From assembly GCF_037482405.1 (NCBI RefSeq), contig NZ_JBBHZZ010000002.1:620001-684000 (forward strand): a DNA stretch of 64,000 nucleotides, read 5' to 3'. A program made the position numbers and the translations under genes. The number at the start of each line of letters is the position of its first letter. Positions within the stretch are counted from its first letter, which is position 1. This document shows positions 43,090 through 51,439 of this stretch, in pieces. The DNA is from Pseudokineococcus marinus. GTDB taxonomy: Bacteria; Actinomycetota; Actinomycetes; Actinomycetales; Quadrisphaeraceae. The notes under the pieces are model-generated. The model ran no database searches. It was given only the letters and a program-made list of their open reading frames with translations, and was not told the DNA's origin.

Positions 43090-44603
43090 CGCGCGTCTCC
43101 CGAGGTGTCGCCGGTGGTGTCGCTGGTGGTCTCGCTGGGGGTCTCCCCGGTCGCGCCCTCGCGGGCCGACCGGGCGCGGGCGGCGGCCTCGGCCGACGGG
43201 CTGCCGGCCCGCCGCCGCTCGACCCAGCCCTCGATCGTCCGCTGGCGCGCCCGCGCCACCGCGATGGCGCCGGGCGGGACGTCGGCGTCGATGACGGACC
43301 CCGCCGCCGTGTAGGCGCCGTCGCCGACGACCACGGGGGCCACGAGCATGGTGTCGCTGCCGACGCGCACGTGGTCGCCGACCCGGGTGCGGTGCTTGGC
43401 GACGCCGTCGTAGTTGACGAAGACGGTGGCGGCGCCGATGTTCGAGCCCTCGCCGATCTCGGCGTCGCCGACGTAGGACAGGTGCGGCACCTTCGAGCCG
43501 CGCCCGATGACGGCGTTCTTCGTCTCCACGTAGGCGCCGATGCGCCCCTCGGGCCCGAGCCGGGTGCCGGGGCGCAGGAAGCTGAAGGGCCCGACGGAGG
43601 CCCCCTCCCCCACCTCCGCGCCGCTGCCGTGCGTGCGCACGACGGACGCGCCGGCGCCGACGACGCAGTCGCGCAGGGTCGCGTCGGGCCCGACGACGGC
43701 GCCGGCGGCCACGCGCGTGGCGCCCAGCAGCTGCACGCCGGGCTCGAGGCGCACGTCGGGGGCGAGCTCGACGTCGACGTCCACCCACGTCGTCGCCGGG
43801 TCGACCACGGTGACCCCGGCCCGCATCCACCCCTCGAGCACGCGCCGGTTGAGCTCGGCGCCGGCCCGGGCCAGCTGCACCCGGTCGTTGACGCCCTCGG
43901 TCTGGGCGACGTCGTCGACCGGCACGGCGGAGACGGCCAGGCCGTCCGCGCGGGCCAGGGCCAGGACGTCGGTGAGGTACACCTCGCCCTGGGCGTTGTC
44001 GCGGCCCACGCGCGCGAGCGCGGAGGCGAGCACCGCGGCGTCGAAGGCGTAGACGCCGCTGTTGACCTCGGTGACGGCGCGCTCGGCCTCGGTCGCGTCC
44101 TTCTGCTCGACGATGCGCTCGACGCCGCCGTCGGCGCCGCGCAGGACCCGGCCGTACCCGGTCGCGTCCTCGAGGACCGCGGTGAGCACGGTGACGGCGC
44201 TGCCGGCGGCGGCGTGCGCGGCGGCGAGGTCGCGCAGCGTGGCCGGCTGCAGGAGCGGCGCGTCCCCGCACGTCACGAGGACGGTGCCGGAGGGCTCGGC
44301 GCCCGCCGCCGCCACGAGGGCGTCGAGGGCGCAGGCGACGGCGCGGCCCGTGCCGGGGACGTCGTCCTGCTCGGCGACGACGACGTCCGCGTCCACCGCC
44401 CGCGCCTCGGCGGCGACCCGCTCGCGCTCGTGGCGGACGACGACGACGAGCCGCTCCGGATCGGCGCCGCGCGCCGCGACGAGCGCGTGGCCGAGGAGGC
44501 TGCGACCGCCGAGGGGGTGCAGCACCTTCGGCAGGGCCGAGCGCATCCGGGTGCCCTCCCCGGCGGCGAGGACGACGACGGCGGCGGGCCTGGGGCTGCT
44601 CAC
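43086..44603 (-). CDS. glmU: bifunctional GlmU (GlcNAc-1-P uridyltransferase / GlcN-1-P acetyltransferase)
   Basis: Makes UDP-GlcNAc for peptidoglycan and other glycans. 505 residues. N-terminal nucleotidyltransferase: VVVLAAGEGTRMRSALPKVL, then GHALVAARG, LVTCGDAPLL and EVNSGVYAFDA. The C-terminal left-handed beta-helix includes NRRVLEGWMRAGVTVVDPAT, GPFSFLRPGTRLG, VETKNAVIGRGSKVPHLSYV and GDAEIGEGSNIGAATVFVNY. A disordered SETPSETTSDTTGDTSGDA-type tail ends the protein. GTG start with GAGGAG 9 bases upstream. tRNA-Gln lies just upstream. Confidence 0.97.
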   Translation of the reverse strand: MSSPRPAAVVVLAAGEGTRMRSALPKVLHPLGGRSLLGHALVAARGADPERLVVVVRHERERVAAEARAVDADVVVAEQDDVPGTGRAVACALDALVAAAGAEPSGTVLVTCGDAPLLQPATLRDLAAAHAAAGSAVTVLTAVLEDATGYGRVLRGADGGVERIVEQKDATEAERAVTEVNSGVYAFDAAVLASALARVGRDNAQGEVYLTDVLALARADGLAVSAVPVDDVAQTEGVNDRVQLARAGAELNRRVLEGWMRAGVTVVDPATTWVDVDVELAPDVRLEPGVQLLGATRVAAGAVVGPDATLRDCVVGAGASVVRTHGSGAEVGEGASVGPFSFLRPGTRLGPEGRIGAYVETKNAVIGRGSKVPHLSYVGDAEIGEGSNIGAATVFVNYDGVAKHRTRVGDHVRVGSDTMLVAPVVVGDGAYTAAGSVIDADVPPGAIAVARARQRTIEGWVERRRAGSPSAEAAARARSAREGATGETPSETTSDTTGDTSGDAR

Positions 44604-44749
44604 GCGAGCGGGCTCCTCGGGGCGGGGTGCGGGGGCGCCGGGCGGGGCGGTCGGACGGCGGCGACCCTACCGCCCGTGCGGCCGGGCGCCGTCCGCGCGA
44701 GAGCCGGACGGGTGCGGGACCACGGCCCTCGCCGCGGCGCCCGCGGCGG

Positions 44750-44821
44750 CTCCCCCGCGAGGACTCGAACCTCGACCTCACGCTTCCAAAGAGCGGCGTC
44801 CTGCCGTTGGACCACGGGGGA
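44750..44821 (-). tRNA. tRNA-Gln (anticodon TTG)
   Basis: The 72-base minus-strand sequence folds as a cloverleaf. Acceptor stem TCCCCCG/CGGGGGA, D-stem GTCC/GGAC, anticodon loop CTTTGGA giving TTG, T-stem CGAGG/CCTCG with loop TTCGAGT, and discriminator G. The outermost anticodon-stem pair is a C-T mismatch. The 3' CCA is not encoded. Placement beside glmU agrees with other actinobacteria. Confidence 0.93.
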
Positions 44822-44931
44822 CCGCGGGCGGGCGCCCCGCGCGCGACGGGACGGCACCGGCCCGCGCGCCGACGCTACCGGCAGCCCGTTCCCAGACGAC
44901 TGCCAGCCGCTCGGCAGGCATGGCTACGCCC

Positions 44932-44954
44932 CCGTAGGTTACGGTCCCGTAGGT
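44932..44954 (+). promoter_or_regulatory. palindromic operator overlapping the desaturase start
   Basis: CCGTA-GGT-TACGG (44932-44944) is a perfect inverted repeat, and TACGG-TC-CCGTA (44940-44951) forms a second overlapping one, so three half-sites lie in a row. TACGGT at 44940-44945 fits a -10 with the GTG start 7 bases later (leaderless). A repressor here would cover both promoter and start codon. The TetR gene at 46016 is the nearest candidate regulator. Confidence 0.65.
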
Positions 44955-45915
44955 GACTTCCTCCACCGACAGCCCCGAGGCCGCCGCGGCCCTGCAGACC
45001 CGGCTCCTGCGCGACCTGGAGCCCGTCGTCGCCGAGAACCTCGAGCGGCACCTGAAGGCCACCCAGGCGTGGAACCCCCACGACTACGTCCCCTGGAGCG
45101 AGGGGAAGGACTTCGCCTACCTCGGCGGCACGGACTGGGAGCCCGGCGACTCCAAGCTCGACCCGGTGGCGCGGACGTCGATGGTCGTGAACCTCCTCAC
45201 CGAGGACAACCTCCCGAGCTACCACCGCGAGATCTCCACGAGCTTCGGCCGGGACGGCGCGTGGGGCCAGTGGGTGGGGCACTGGACGGCCGAGGAGGGA
45301 CGCCACGGCATCGCGCTGCGCGACTACCTCGTCGTCACGCGGGGCACCGACCCCGTCGAGCTCGAGCGCCTGCGCATGGAGCACATGGCCGCCGGCTACG
45401 ACCAGGGCGACAAGCCGATGCTGCAGACCCTCGCCTACGTCTCGTTCCAGGAGCTGGCGACCCGGGTGAGCCACCGCAACACCGGCCGCGCCACCGGCTG
45501 CCCCGTCGCCGAGGGCCTGCTGGCCCGCGTGGCGAAGGACGAGAACCTCCACATGGTCTTCTACCGCAACCTCCTCGCCGCGGCCTTCGACCAGGCGCCC
45601 GACGAGACGATGGAGGCCGTCCGCAACGAGGTCATGAGCTTCGCCATGCCGGGCGCGGGCATGCCCGGCTTCGCGCGGTCGTCGATGATGATCGCCAAGG
45701 CGGGCATCTACGACCTCAAGCTCCACCACGACGACGTCCTCATGCCGGTGCTGCGGTTCTGGAAGGTGTTCGAGCGCACCGACCTCGGCCCCCGCGGCGA
45801 GGCGGCCCGCACGGAGATGGCGCAGTTCCTCGAGACGCTCGACGAGCAGGCGACCCGGTTCGTGACGCGCCGCGAGGAGGCCGAGGCCCGCCGCGCCGCC
45901 CGCCTGGGGGCGTGA
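44953..45915 (+). CDS. stearoyl-ACP-type fatty acid desaturase
   Basis: A 320-residue soluble diiron desaturase of the FA_desaturase_2 family (DesA1/DesA2-like in mycobacteria), inserting double bonds in acyl-ACP. The diiron ligands are in TEDNLPSYHREI, HWTAEEGRHGIAL, VSFQELATRVSHRN and VAKDENLHMVFYRN. The GTG at 44953 lies inside a palindrome, with a -10-like TACGGT 7 bases before it, consistent with a leaderless mRNA. A modest hairpin (CCCCGG at 45944, CCGGGG at 45957) follows the gene. Confidence 0.92.
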   Translation: MTSSTDSPEAAAALQTRLLRDLEPVVAENLERHLKATQAWNPHDYVPWSEGKDFAYLGGTDWEPGDSKLDPVARTSMVVNLLTEDNLPSYHREISTSFGRDGAWGQWVGHWTAEEGRHGIALRDYLVVTRGTDPVELERLRMEHMAAGYDQGDKPMLQTLAYVSFQELATRVSHRNTGRATGCPVAEGLLARVAKDENLHMVFYRNLLAAAFDQAPDETMEAVRNEVMSFAMPGAGMPGFARSSMMIAKAGIYDLKLHHDDVLMPVLRFWKVFERTDLGPRGEAARTEMAQFLETLDEQATRFVTRREEAEARRAARLGA

Positions 45916-46015
45916 GCACGGCCGCCCGCCGCCAGGCCGCGCACCCCGGGCGAGCACCGGGGTCACGACCCGGGGACGTGTGCCCCGGCGCACCGTCCGG
46001 GGAGAGGATGGCGCC

Positions 46016-46744
46016 GTGACCAGCACGAGACCACCCGCGCCGCGGCGGGCGCGCATGACGGGCGCCGAGCGCCGCGAGCAGCTGCTCGACGTCGGCCGGG
46101 CGCTCTTCGCCGAGCGCGGCTTCGAGGGCTCGAGCGTCGAGGAGGTGGCGGCGCGCGCGGCCGTCTCCAAGCCGGTGGTGTACGAGCACTTCGGCGGCAA
46201 GGAGGGCCTGTACGCGGTCGTCGTCGACCGCGAGGTCCGCCAGCTCCTGACGGCGATGACCGAGGCGCTCGACGTCGCGGGGCTGCACCCCCGGCAGGTC
46301 CTCGAGCGCGCGGCGCTGGGCCTGCTCGACTACGTCGAGGCGTCCACGGACGGGTTCCGCATCCTCGTGCGGGACTCCCCCGTCGCCTCGAGCGCGGGCA
46401 CCTTCGCGACGCTGCTGTCGGACATCACCCGGCAGGTGGAGCACCTCATGGCGCGCGAGATGGCCCGGCGCGACCTGCCCGAGGGGGCGGCGCCCATGTA
46501 CGCGCAGATGCTTGTCGGGATGGTGGCGCTCACGGGCCAGTGGTGGCTCGACACGCGTCAGCCCGACAAGGCCGCCGTGGCGGCGCACCTCGTCAACCTG
46601 GCCTGGAACGGCCTGTCGCACCTCGAGGCCGACCCGGCCCCGGTCGACCCCGCGCACCCGAGGGCCGCCGACCGCGCGCGCCCGGCCCGTGCCGGGCGGG
46701 CGGACGGCCCCGCTCAGCGCTCGAGGACCGCCACGACCCCCTGA
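46016..46744 (+). CDS. TetR-family transcriptional regulator
   Basis: A 242-residue regulator. Helix-turn-helix: RREQLLDVGRALFAERGFEG, SSVEEVAARAAVSKPVVYEH and FGGKEGLYAVVVDREV. The ligand domain contains TDGFRILVRDSPVASSAGTF and GMVALTGQWWLDTRQPD, similar to actinobacterial TetR proteins of lipid metabolism. The GTG at 46016 has AGAGGA 7 bases before it. The last 30 bases overlap the convergent thiolase gene. Flanked by a desaturase and a thiolase, it probably senses an acyl-CoA and acts on one or both nearby palindromes. Confidence 0.87.
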   Translation: MTSTRPPAPRRARMTGAERREQLLDVGRALFAERGFEGSSVEEVAARAAVSKPVVYEHFGGKEGLYAVVVDREVRQLLTAMTEALDVAGLHPRQVLERAALGLLDYVEASTDGFRILVRDSPVASSAGTFATLLSDITRQVEHLMAREMARRDLPEGAAPMYAQMLVGMVALTGQWWLDTRQPDKAAVAAHLVNLAWNGLSHLEADPAPVDPAHPRAADRARPARAGRADGPAQRSRTATTP

Positions 46745-48021
46745 CCGCCCGCCGCGCAGACGGACACGAGCGCGCGGCCGCCGCCGCGGACGGCGAGCGC
46801 CTTGGCCGCGGAGGCGAGCACGCGCCCGCCGGTGGCGGCGAAGGGGTGGCCGGCGGCCAGCGAGCCGCCGTGGGGGTTGAGCCGTGCGCGGTCGACGGAG
46901 CCGATCGGCTCGTCGCGCCCGAGGCGGACGCGGCAGTAGAGCGGGTCCTCGAGCGCCGCCAGCGTGCAGAGCACCTGGCTGGCGAAGGCCTCGTGGATCT
47001 CCACGACGTCGAAGTCCTGCAGGGACAGCCCGGTGCGGGCGAGCAGCCGGGAGATGGCGTGGACGGGCGCCATGAGCAGCCCCTCGGCGCCGCTGACGTG
47101 GTCGACGGCCGCGGTCTCGGCGTCGACGAGGTGCGCCAGCGGCTCGAGCCCCCGCGAGGCGGCCCACTCGGGGGAGGACAGCAGGACGGCGCTGGCGCCG
47201 TCCGTCAGCGGGGTCGAGCTGCCCGCCGTCATGGTCGCCGTCTCCCCCTTCCCGAACACGGGGCGCAGCCCCGCCAGCTGCTCCGCGGTGAGCCCGGGGC
47301 GCAGGACGTCGTCGCGCTCGAGCCCCCGGTGGGGCACGACGAGGTCGTCGAGGAAGCCGCTGTCGTAGGCGGCCTCGAGCCGGTGGTGGCTCGCGAGCGC
47401 CAGCTCGTCCTGCGCCTCGCGCGAGATGCCCCACTCGAGCGTGGTGCGCGCCTGGTGCTCGCCCATGGACAGGCCGGTGCGCGGCTCGGCGTTGCGGGGC
47501 GGCACGGGCACGAGGTCCCGGGGGCGGACGGCGGCGAGGGCGCGGGCCCGGCCGAGCGCCGTCTTCTCGCGGTTCGCGCGCAGCAGCGCGCGCCGCAGCC
47601 CCTCGGAGACGACGACCGGGGCGTCCGACGTCGTGTCCGCGCCGCCGGCGACGCCGACCTCGACCTGCCCCAGCGCGATCTTGCCCGCCACGGACAGCGC
47701 CGCCTGCAGGCCCGTGCCGCAGGCCTGCCCGACGTCGTGCGCCGGGGTCGTCGGGTCCAGGACCGAGCCGAGGACGGCCTCACGGGTGAGCACGAGGTCG
47801 CGGCTGTGCTTGACGACGGCGCCCGCGACCACCTCGTCGACCCGCTCGCCCACGAGGCCCGTGCGCCGCGCCAGCCCGTCGAGGACGGCGGTGAGCATCT
47901 CCTGGTTCGAGGCGCTCGCGTAGGCGCGCCCCGACCGGGCGAAGGGGATGCGCGTGCCGGCGACGACGGCGACGGGGCGCGGGCTGCTCGCGGGCCCGTA
48001 CGGGCGCGGGGTGGGGGCCAT
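46714..48021 (-). CDS. acetyl-CoA C-acyltransferase (FadA2/FadI-like thiolase)
   Basis: A 435-residue thiolase of fatty-acid beta-oxidation. Active-site cysteine in VGQACGTGLQAALSVAGK near residue 103. FDVVEIHEAFASQV holds the histidine of the substrate pocket. LNPHGGSLAAGHPFAATGGR holds the GHP histidine, and LVSVCAAGGQG the second cysteine. ATG at 48021. It is divergent from the HMW FabG gene, matching the Mycobacterium fadA2/fabG4/htdX arrangement (Rv0243/Rv0242c/Rv0241c). The start lies 31 bases from a perfect palindrome. Confidence 0.93.
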   Translation of the reverse strand: MAPTPRPYGPASSPRPVAVVAGTRIPFARSGRAYASASNQEMLTAVLDGLARRTGLVGERVDEVVAGAVVKHSRDLVLTREAVLGSVLDPTTPAHDVGQACGTGLQAALSVAGKIALGQVEVGVAGGADTTSDAPVVVSEGLRRALLRANREKTALGRARALAAVRPRDLVPVPPRNAEPRTGLSMGEHQARTTLEWGISREAQDELALASHHRLEAAYDSGFLDDLVVPHRGLERDDVLRPGLTAEQLAGLRPVFGKGETATMTAGSSTPLTDGASAVLLSSPEWAASRGLEPLAHLVDAETAAVDHVSGAEGLLMAPVHAISRLLARTGLSLQDFDVVEIHEAFASQVLCTLAALEDPLYCRVRLGRDEPIGSVDRARLNPHGGSLAAGHPFAATGGRVLASAAKALAVRGGGRALVSVCAAGGQGVVAVLER

Positions 48022-48052
48022 GGCGCCACTGTGCCACGGACGGACGACAGGT

Positions 48053-48068
48053 GTTACCCGCGGGTAAC
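48053..48068. promoter_or_regulatory. 16-bp perfect palindrome between thiolase and fabG
   Basis: GTTACCCG/CGGGTAAC lies in the 78-base divergent promoter region, covering the -35 position for fabG (TAGCCT at 48088-48093 as -10, GTG 6 bases later). It is a likely operator for a TetR- or GntR-type acyl-CoA-responsive repressor controlling both directions. Confidence 0.7.
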
Positions 48069-48099
48069 TTCCGCCCTCGGTCGGCGGTAGCCTCGCCCC

Positions 48100-49653
48100 G
48101 TGCCCGAGACCACGCCGACCTCCTCGTCGCCCGGCGCCCCCCTCACCGGGCCCACCACCGCGCCCTCCGCCACGCCCTCCGCCACGCCCTCCGCCGGGCC
48201 CGCCGCGGCCCCCGCCACGGGGCCGATCGCCGACCCGGGCGGGCCGGTGGACCGCTACGCCGCCTTCGCCCGCAGCGGGCTCGGCCGCCGGCTCGTGCCG
48301 GGCCTCGGCCTGCCGGACCCCGTGCCGCTGCGCCGCGACGCGCCGGGCGCCCCCCTGGCGCCCGGCCCGGTGCTCGTCACGGGCCTCGTCCCGCCCGACC
48401 GCGCACCGCTCGTCGGCGACGCCGCCGGCGTGGCGGCCGCCGAGCTGGCCGCCGCGGGGGCCCGGGTCGTCGGTCCGGACGGAGCGGGCGGGGACGCGAC
48501 CGCTGGTACGGCCGCCGGCGACGAGCGGTGGGGCGGCCTCGTCGTCGACGCCACCGCCGCCGCCTCCCCCGCCGACCTCGTGGGCCTCGTGGGCGCCTGC
48601 ACGCCGCACCTGCGCCGGCTCGCGCGCGGGGCCCACGTCGTCGTGCTGGGGCTCGACCCCGACCGCCTCGCCGCGGGGTCACCGGCCGCGGTGCGCGTGG
48701 CCCAGCGCGCCCTCGAGGGCTTCACGCGCTCGCTGGGCAAGGAGGTGGGCGGCGGCCGGACGGTGCAGCTGGTGCTCCTCGCCGAGGGCGGCGTCGGGGC
48801 CATGGGCTCGACGCTGCGCTTCCTGCTGTCGGGCCGCTCGGCCTTCGTCAGCGGCCAGGTGGTGCGGGTGGGCGCGCCCGTACACGACCTGCCCCCCGGC
48901 GAGGAGGCCCGCGGCCCCCGGCCGCTGGCGGGCCGTCGCGCCGTCGTCACCGGCGCGGCCCGCGGCATCGGCGCCGCCGTCGCGCAGCTGCTGGGAGCGC
49001 GGGGCGCGCACGTGGTGTGCGTCGACGTCCCGGCCGCCGCCGGCGACCTGGCGGCGACGGCCCGGGCCGTCGGCGGCGAGCCGCTCGTCCTCGACATCAC
49101 CTCCGACCTGGCGCCCGGCCGCCTCGCGGACGCCTGCGAGCGCCTCGGCGGCGTCGACGTCGTCGTGCACAACGCCGGCATCACCCGTGACCGGCGGCTG
49201 CGCAACATGCGCCCCGACGCCTTCGCCGCGGTGCTCGACGTCAACGTCGGCGCGCCGCTGCGCCTCACCGAGCACCTCCTCGGCGCCGGCCTGCTGGGCC
49301 GCGGCGGCCGCGTCGTCGGCGTCTCGTCGCTCGCCGGCATCGCGGGCAACGACGGCCAGACGAGCTACGCGGCGTCCAAGGCCGGGGTCATCGGCCTCGT
49401 GGACGCCCTCGCGCCGCGGGCGGCCGCCGCCGGGACGACGGTCAACGCCGTCGCGCCCGGCTTCATCGAGACGCGCATGACGGCGACCGTCCCGCCCCTG
49501 ACGCGCCAGCTCGGGCGGCGCCTCGCCTCGCTCGGGCAGGGCGGGCTGCCCGTCGACGTCGCCGAGGCCATCGCCTGGTTCGCCGAGCCCGCGACGGCCG
49601 GGGTGCACGGGCAGGTGCTGCGCGTCTGCGGCCAGAGCCTGCTGGGGGCGTGA
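48100..49653 (+). CDS. high-molecular-weight 3-oxoacyl-ACP/CoA reductase (FabG4-like)
   Basis: A 517-residue reductase. The C-terminal half is a classical SDR: RRAVVTGAARGIGAAVAQLL near residue 284, VVVHNAGITRDRRLRNM, VVGVSSLAGIAGNDGQTSYA and ASKAGVIGLVDAL with the Ser-Tyr-Lys triad. The N-terminal roughly 270 residues form the extra flavodoxin-like domain of HMW FabG proteins (LARGAHVVVLGLDPDRLAAG). A repetitive PSATPSATPSAGPA-type segment precedes it. GTG start 6 bases after a TAGCCT box, so probably leaderless. The stop overlaps the MaoC-like start. Confidence 0.93.
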   Translation: MPETTPTSSSPGAPLTGPTTAPSATPSATPSAGPAAAPATGPIADPGGPVDRYAAFARSGLGRRLVPGLGLPDPVPLRRDAPGAPLAPGPVLVTGLVPPDRAPLVGDAAGVAAAELAAAGARVVGPDGAGGDATAGTAAGDERWGGLVVDATAAASPADLVGLVGACTPHLRRLARGAHVVVLGLDPDRLAAGSPAAVRVAQRALEGFTRSLGKEVGGGRTVQLVLLAEGGVGAMGSTLRFLLSGRSAFVSGQVVRVGAPVHDLPPGEEARGPRPLAGRRAVVTGAARGIGAAVAQLLGARGAHVVCVDVPAAAGDLAATARAVGGEPLVLDITSDLAPGRLADACERLGGVDVVVHNAGITRDRRLRNMRPDAFAAVLDVNVGAPLRLTEHLLGAGLLGRGGRVVGVSSLAGIAGNDGQTSYAASKAGVIGLVDALAPRAAAAGTTVNAVAPGFIETRMTATVPPLTRQLGRRLASLGQGGLPVDVAEAIAWFAEPATAGVHGQVLRVCGQSLLGA

Positions 49654-50681
49654 GGGTGGCCGCGCGGACCTCCTCCGGCGCCGGCTCGCCCTCCTCCGGC
49701 GGCTCCTCCTCCGGCGGCTCCTCCTCCGACGCCCGGTCCGACGCCCGGTCCGACGCCCTGGCCGGCCGTGCCGCGTCCCCTGCCACCGGGGGCCGCCGAC
49801 CGGCGTCCGCGGTGCCGCTGGCGCCGTCGCCCGGCCTGCTGGCGGGCGCCCTGCTGCCCCGGCGGCGGCCGGCGGACCTCCCCGACCGCGTCGTCGAGGC
49901 CCGCGGCGTCGTCGCCGACCCCGCGCACCTCGACGCGTGGGTGCGGGTCTGCGCCGGGCGCACCGGCGCGCCGGTGCCCGGGTCGCTCCCGGGCGCCTTC
50001 ACGCACGTCCTGGCGTCCGGGGCGTCGATGCGGCTCCTCCTGGACCCTCGCTCCCCGCTGCCGCCGCTGGGACTCGTCCACGTCGCGCAGCGCCTCGAGG
50101 TGCTGCGGCCCGTCGACGTCCGCGAACCGCTCGACCTCGCCGTCGGCGCCCGCGACCTGCGCCCGCACCGCCGGGGCCGCCAGCTCGACGTCGTCGCGAC
50201 GGCGACCGCCGCCGGCGAGGTGGTCTGGCGCGGCACGAGCACGTACCTGCACCGCGAGCCGGTGCCCGGCGGCGCCGCGCCGTCCTCGGCGGGGGCGCCG
50301 CGCTCGCCCGCCGGCGAGCGCCCCGCCCCGCCCGCCGGCGCCGTCCGCTGGGTCGTGCCCGCCGGCACCGGCCGCGCCTACGCCGCCGTCTCGGGCGACC
50401 CCAACCCCATCCACCTCTCGCGCCCGACGGCGCGGCTGCTGGGCTTCCGCCGTCCCGTCGCCCACGGCATGTGGACGCTGGCGCACGCCCTCCTCGACCT
50501 CGAGGGCCGCCTCCCGACGGCGCACGACGTCACCGCCCGCTTCCTGCGCCCTCTGGCCCTGCCGGGCCGCGCCGTCCACGGCTGGCGGGCGCAGGAGGAC
50601 GGCGACGGCGTCCTCTCCCTCGCCGTCCGCCGCGAGCGCGACGGCGAGCCGCACCTGCTCGCGGACGTCGCGCCCCTCTGA
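49650..50681 (+). CDS. MaoC-like (R)-3-hydroxyacyl dehydratase (HtdX-like)
   Basis: A 343-residue double hot-dog enzyme that would hydrate/dehydrate acyl chains after FabG. The catalytic hydratase-2 motif is AVSGDPNPIHLSRPTARLLG followed by FRRPVAHGMWTLAHALLDL near residue 250. The N-terminal hot-dog (about 70-205) is degenerate. The first 50 residues are low complexity (SSGGSSSGGSSSDARSDARS), encoded by short tandem repeats. The GTG at 49650 overlaps the fabG stop; a later in-frame start is possible because of the disordered head. Confidence 0.85.
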   Translation: MRVAARTSSGAGSPSSGGSSSGGSSSDARSDARSDALAGRAASPATGGRRPASAVPLAPSPGLLAGALLPRRRPADLPDRVVEARGVVADPAHLDAWVRVCAGRTGAPVPGSLPGAFTHVLASGASMRLLLDPRSPLPPLGLVHVAQRLEVLRPVDVREPLDLAVGARDLRPHRRGRQLDVVATATAAGEVVWRGTSTYLHREPVPGGAAPSSAGAPRSPAGERPAPPAGAVRWVVPAGTGRAYAAVSGDPNPIHLSRPTARLLGFRRPVAHGMWTLAHALLDLEGRLPTAHDVTARFLRPLALPGRAVHGWRAQEDGDGVLSLAVRRERDGEPHLLADVAPL

Positions 50682-50770
50682 GCGCCGAGAGGGAGGCTGT
50701 GGTCACCGCGTGGCCCCGGACGTGAGGACAGCCTCCATCTCGGCGACAGGGCGTGGTCGCCGGTCGTGCG

Positions 50771-50793
50771 CGTCGAGAATCTCGACGTCGAGA
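50771..50793 (+). promoter_or_regulatory. double palindrome upstream of the MarR gene
   Basis: CGTCGAGA-A-TCTCGACG (50771-50787) and TCTCGACGTCGAGA (50780-50793) are two overlapping perfect palindromes built from three TCGAGA-type half-sites. They lie just before the -10-like TAGCAT (50803-50808), so this is the expected site for autoregulation. Confidence 0.65.
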
Positions 50794-50814
50794 GACCCGG
50801 CGTAGCATCGCCGG

Positions 50815-51384
50815 GTGGCGCCGGGGACGTCGGGGGGCGCGCCCCCGGGAGCGGCGGTCGACCGGGACGAGGTCGACCGCATCGTCGACGCGTGGCGCCG
50901 CGAGCGCCCGGACCTCGACGTCTCGCCGCTGCAGGTGCTCTCCCGCGTGAGCCGGCTCGCCCGGCACCTCGACCTGGCGCGCCGCGCCGCCTTCGCCGAG
51001 CACGGCCTCGAGGTCTGGTCCTTCGACGTCCTGTCGGCGCTGAGGCGCTCCGGGGCGCCGCACCAGCTGACGCCGGGCCAGCTCGTGACGTCGACGCTCG
51101 TCACGAGCGGGACGATGACGAACCGGGTCGACCGCCTCGTCGCGCTGGGCCTCGTCGAGCGCCACCCGGACCCGGCCGACCGGCGCGGCGTCCTCGTCCG
51201 CCTCACGCCGGCCGGGGCGTCGCGCGTCGACGCCGCGATGGCCGACCTGCTGGCCCGCGAGCGGCGCCTGCTCGCCGGTCTGGACGCGGGCGAGCAGGAC
51301 CGGCTCGCCGACGTCCTGCGGTCCCTCGCGAGCGGCTTCGACGCCACCTCGGGCGGCCGCGGCGGGCTGCCGCCGGAGGTCTGA
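50815..51384 (+). CDS. MarR-family transcriptional regulator
   Basis: A 189-residue winged-helix regulator. ARHLDLARRAAFAEHGLEVW, then SFDVLSALRRSG, QLTPGQLVTSTLVTSGTMTN and RVDRLVALGLVERHPDPADR, then RGVLVRLTPAG, are the MarR fold including the wing. The GTG at 50815 follows TAGCAT by exactly 6 bases, consistent with leaderless translation. It lies just upstream of an ABM-domain membrane protein which it may control. Ligand unknown. Confidence 0.9.
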   Translation: MAPGTSGGAPPGAAVDRDEVDRIVDAWRRERPDLDVSPLQVLSRVSRLARHLDLARRAAFAEHGLEVWSFDVLSALRRSGAPHQLTPGQLVTSTLVTSGTMTNRVDRLVALGLVERHPDPADRRGVLVRLTPAGASRVDAAMADLLARERRLLAGLDAGEQDRLADVLRSLASGFDATSGGRGGLPPEV

Positions 51385-51439
51385 GCCCGCGCCCGGGGCC
51401 ACGGCACCCCCTCGTGCCCACATCGTGGACACTGGCGGG

